The translations under genes were made by a program, and so were the position numbers. Under the pieces are notes generated by a model that was not told the DNA's origin, did no database searches, and saw only the letters and a program-made list of their open reading frames with translations. A stretch of 15,386 nucleotides of DNA from Actinomycetota bacterium (GTDB taxonomy: Bacteria > Actinomycetota > Thermoleophilia > Solirubrobacterales > Solirubrobacteraceae): NCBI GenBank assembly GCA_005883255.1, contig VAXS01000203.1, forward strand, positions 1 to 15,386, given 5' to 3'. The stretch's first letter is position 1. The number at the start of each line of letters is the position of its first letter. Below, piece after piece: positions 13,997 through 15,386 of the stretch.

Positions 13997-14986
13997 ATGG
14001 CGGACCTCGACGGCCTTCCTCCCGACCAGCGCGCGGCGCTGCTGCTCCTGCTGCGCCAGCGGCAGAGCTACCAGCAGCTGTCCGAGACGCTGCACATCGA
14101 GGAGGACGCGGTGCGGCGGCGCGCGCACGCCGCGCTGGAGGCGCTGGGACCGCCGGCCGGGCAGCGGCTGACGGACGAGCGCCGGACGGAGATCGCCGAC
14201 TACCTGTTGGGCCAGCAGACGGCCGCCGAGCGCGAGGCCACGCGCGCACACCTGGCCGAGTCCACCGCCGCGCGCGACTGGGCCCAGGGCGTGGCGGACC
14301 GCCTGCATGAGGTCGCGCCCGACGCGGTGCCCGACATCCCGGACGGCGCGGCCGCCGCCGAGGCGGCGCCGCCGGAAGAGCCGCCCCCGCCGCCGCCGCT
14401 GGCGGAAGAGCCGGCGCCCGCCCTGCGCGAGGAAGGACGGCCGCGCGGCCGAGGCGGCATCCCCACTCCCCCCCGCCCCAGCTCGCGACTGGGCGGCGCG
14501 CTCCTCCTGGCCGGGGCGGCGATCGTCGTGGCGGTGGTGCTCGTGATCGTGCTCAGCGGCGGCGGGGGCGGCGGCAAGAAGTCGGCCCGGGCCACGACGC
14601 CGACGAACACGACCACCACGCAGGGCGCCAACCGGCCGGTGGCGCAGATCAACCTCTTCTCCCCGCGCGGCGGCACGAAGACCGTCGCGCTAGCGCAGAT
14701 CTTCCGCAACGGGTCGCAGCGCGCGATCGTGATCGCCGCCCAGGGCCTCTCGCCCGGCACCTACGCCCTGTGGCTCTACAACTCCGCCTCGAGCGCGAAG
14801 CTCCTCGGCTTCGTCCCCGCGCGGGTCACCAGCAGCGGCAAGTTCGCCACCCAGGGCGCGCTGCCCGCCGACGCCGGGAACTACCAGCGGATCGTGGTCA
14901 CCAGCGAGCGGATAACCCCGCAGACCAAGCGCGTCCCCTCACGCCCGGGAACGGTCGTCCTCCAGGGCACGCTCAAGCTGGGCTGA
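13997..14986 (+). CDS. Membrane protein joining a sigma-region-4-like HTH, a degenerate anti-sigma domain and an RskA-like outer domain
   Basis: A 329-residue one-TM protein. Residues about 7-50 (LPPDQRAALLLLLRQRQSYQQLSETLHIEEDAVRRRAHAALEAL) look like a sigma-70 region 4 helix-turn-helix. About 63-103 (EIADYLLGQQTAAEREATRAHLAESTAARDW) resembles an anti-sigma ZAS domain, but the HxxxCxxC zinc ligands read HLAESTAA, so both cysteines are gone. A Pro/Glu-rich linker (about 115-165) leads to a transmembrane helix (166-187), a Gly/Lys and Thr-rich stalk (188-215), and an outer domain (about 216-329). That domain contains YALWLYNSASSAKLLGFVPA, like RskA/anti-sigma-K C-terminal domains. No partner ECF sigma gene is adjacent. 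It probably senses something outside and regulates transcription directly or by binding another sigma (inference). Its 3' end overlaps the convergent oxidase by 48 nt. Confidence 0.78.
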   Translation: MADLDGLPPDQRAALLLLLRQRQSYQQLSETLHIEEDAVRRRAHAALEALGPPAGQRLTDERRTEIADYLLGQQTAAEREATRAHLAESTAARDWAQGVADRLHEVAPDAVPDIPDGAAAAEAAPPEEPPPPPPLAEEPAPALREEGRPRGRGGIPTPPRPSSRLGGALLLAGAAIVVAVVLVIVLSGGGGGGKKSARATTPTNTTTTQGANRPVAQINLFSPRGGTKTVALAQIFRNGSQRAIVIAAQGLSPGTYALWLYNSASSAKLLGFVPARVTSSGKFATQGALPADAGNYQRIVVTSERITPQTKRVPSRPGTVVLQGTLKLG

Positions 14987-15386
14987 GGGCGCCGTCCGGG
15001 GCGGCAGCAGCTTCCCCGGGTTCATGATCCCGGCGGGGTCGAGCTGCCCCTTGACCGCCCGCAGGGCGTCCAGGCCCAGCGGCCCCACCTCCGCCTCCAT
15101 CCACGGCAGGTGGTCGCGCCCGACCGCGTGGTGGTGGGTGATCGTCGCGCCCCGGGCCACGATCGCGTCGCTCGCGGCGTGCTTGGCCGCCTCCCACTGC
15201 TCCAGCTCGGCGCCCTCCTCCTGGCGCGCCAGGAACGTGAAGTACAGCGACGCGCCCGAGGGGTAGAGGTGCGAGACGTGGCAGGCGACCAGCGCCGGAG
15301 TCCCGCGCGCCGCGAGCGCCTGGTGCAGCACGCCGGCCACCGCGTCGTGGAGGTCGAGCAGGCCCGACCACCGCGTCGCCGTCTCC
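14939..15386 (-). CDS. FAD-binding oxidase, AGPS-like C-terminal part (runs past window end)
   Basis: The last 148 codons of a gene that starts beyond 15386. The visible part is the cap/C-terminal region of VAO-type FAD oxidases: VACHVSHLYPSGASLYFTFLAR, then ITHHHAVGRDHLPWMEAEVG, and LRAVKGQLDPAGIMNPGKLL. The HHH motif with a following G-R/K-x-H is the active-site signature of alkyldihydroxyacetonephosphate synthase (AGPS), which makes the ether bond of ether lipids. Bacterial AGPS-like proteins also include other alcohol or hydroxy-acid oxidases, so the reaction is open. The N-terminal FAD domain is not visible. The stop lies inside the convergent sigma-4-like gene (48-nt overlap), and the last about 20 residues (TAPSAQLERALEDDRSRA) are probably an unconserved tail. 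Confidence 0.85.
   Translation of the reverse strand, partial: ETATRWSGLLDLHDAVAGVLHQALAARGTPALVACHVSHLYPSGASLYFTFLARQEEGAELEQWEAAKHAASDAIVARGATITHHHAVGRDHLPWMEAEVGPLGLDALRAVKGQLDPAGIMNPGKLLPPRTAPSAQLERALEDDRSRA

Noticed and set aside
13962..14249. N-terminal extension of the thioesterase
   Set aside because: Arg/Ala/Pro-rich antisense of the sigma-like gene, not part of the hotdog fold.
14380..14640. GC-rich runs coding Pro, Gly and Thr stretches as possible DNA repeats
   Set aside because: Explained as low-complexity linker and stalk of a membrane protein, without regular DNA repeat units.
1..15386. CRISPR array, IS element, phage genes, tRNA or rRNA
   Set aside because: No spaced repeats, transposase or integrase motifs, terminal inverted repeats, or recognisable tRNA/rRNA sequence were seen on either strand.

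Overview
The window looks like ordinary chromosome from a very GC-rich (by eye about 72%) actinobacterium with many GTG starts. The gene set fits a deep-branching group such as Thermoleophilia/Solirubrobacterales: a DUF3352 lipoprotein, a wax-ester-synthase-type acyltransferase, a c-di-AMP riboswitch ahead of an RlpA-like wall protein, and a membrane-bound sigma-4/anti-sigma-like hybrid. The taxon is inferred. I see no phage, IS, CRISPR, tRNA or rRNA.

Layout. 17-1873 (+): a PucR/CdaR-type regulator overlaps a plsC-like acyltransferase that lacks its catalytic block I and is frameshifted. 1884-4915 (-): an alpha/beta hydrolase, an extended-SDR epimerase/reductase and a DUF3352 lipoprotein, tightly packed. 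4961-5707 (+): a thioredoxin with a TPR-like tail. 5701-9838 (-): an amidohydrolase, a c-di-AMP riboswitch, an RlpA-like secreted protein, a dinB (Pol IV) gene with an internal deletion and frameshift, and a second alpha/beta hydrolase. 9899-13566 (+): a WS/DGAT acyltransferase, a small one-TM protein and glutamine-dependent NAD synthetase. 13554-13961 (-): a hotdog thioesterase. 13997-14986 (+): the sigma-4/anti-sigma-like membrane protein. 14939-15386 (-): the C-terminal end of an AGPS-like FAD oxidase that runs off the window.

Themes. Lipid functions recur (plsC remnant, WS/DGAT, thioesterase, AGPS-like oxidase, possibly the SDR protein). Wall remodelling is tied to c-di-AMP. Stress and redox are represented by the thioredoxin, Pol IV and NadE. 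No single new multigene system is evident.

The strongest points for a second look are: (1) the c-di-AMP riboswitch with a possible two-hairpin switch over the RBS and start codon; (2) the sigma-4 + degenerate ZAS + TM + RskA-like one-piece protein; (3) a repeated TA(G/C)3T-type -10 box 6-10 nt before nearly every non-overlapping start, which implies leaderless transcription even inside apparent operons; and (4) two separate genes that have each lost a similar-sized internal block (about 40-45 codons, with frameshift), which is either real decay or an assembly artefact.
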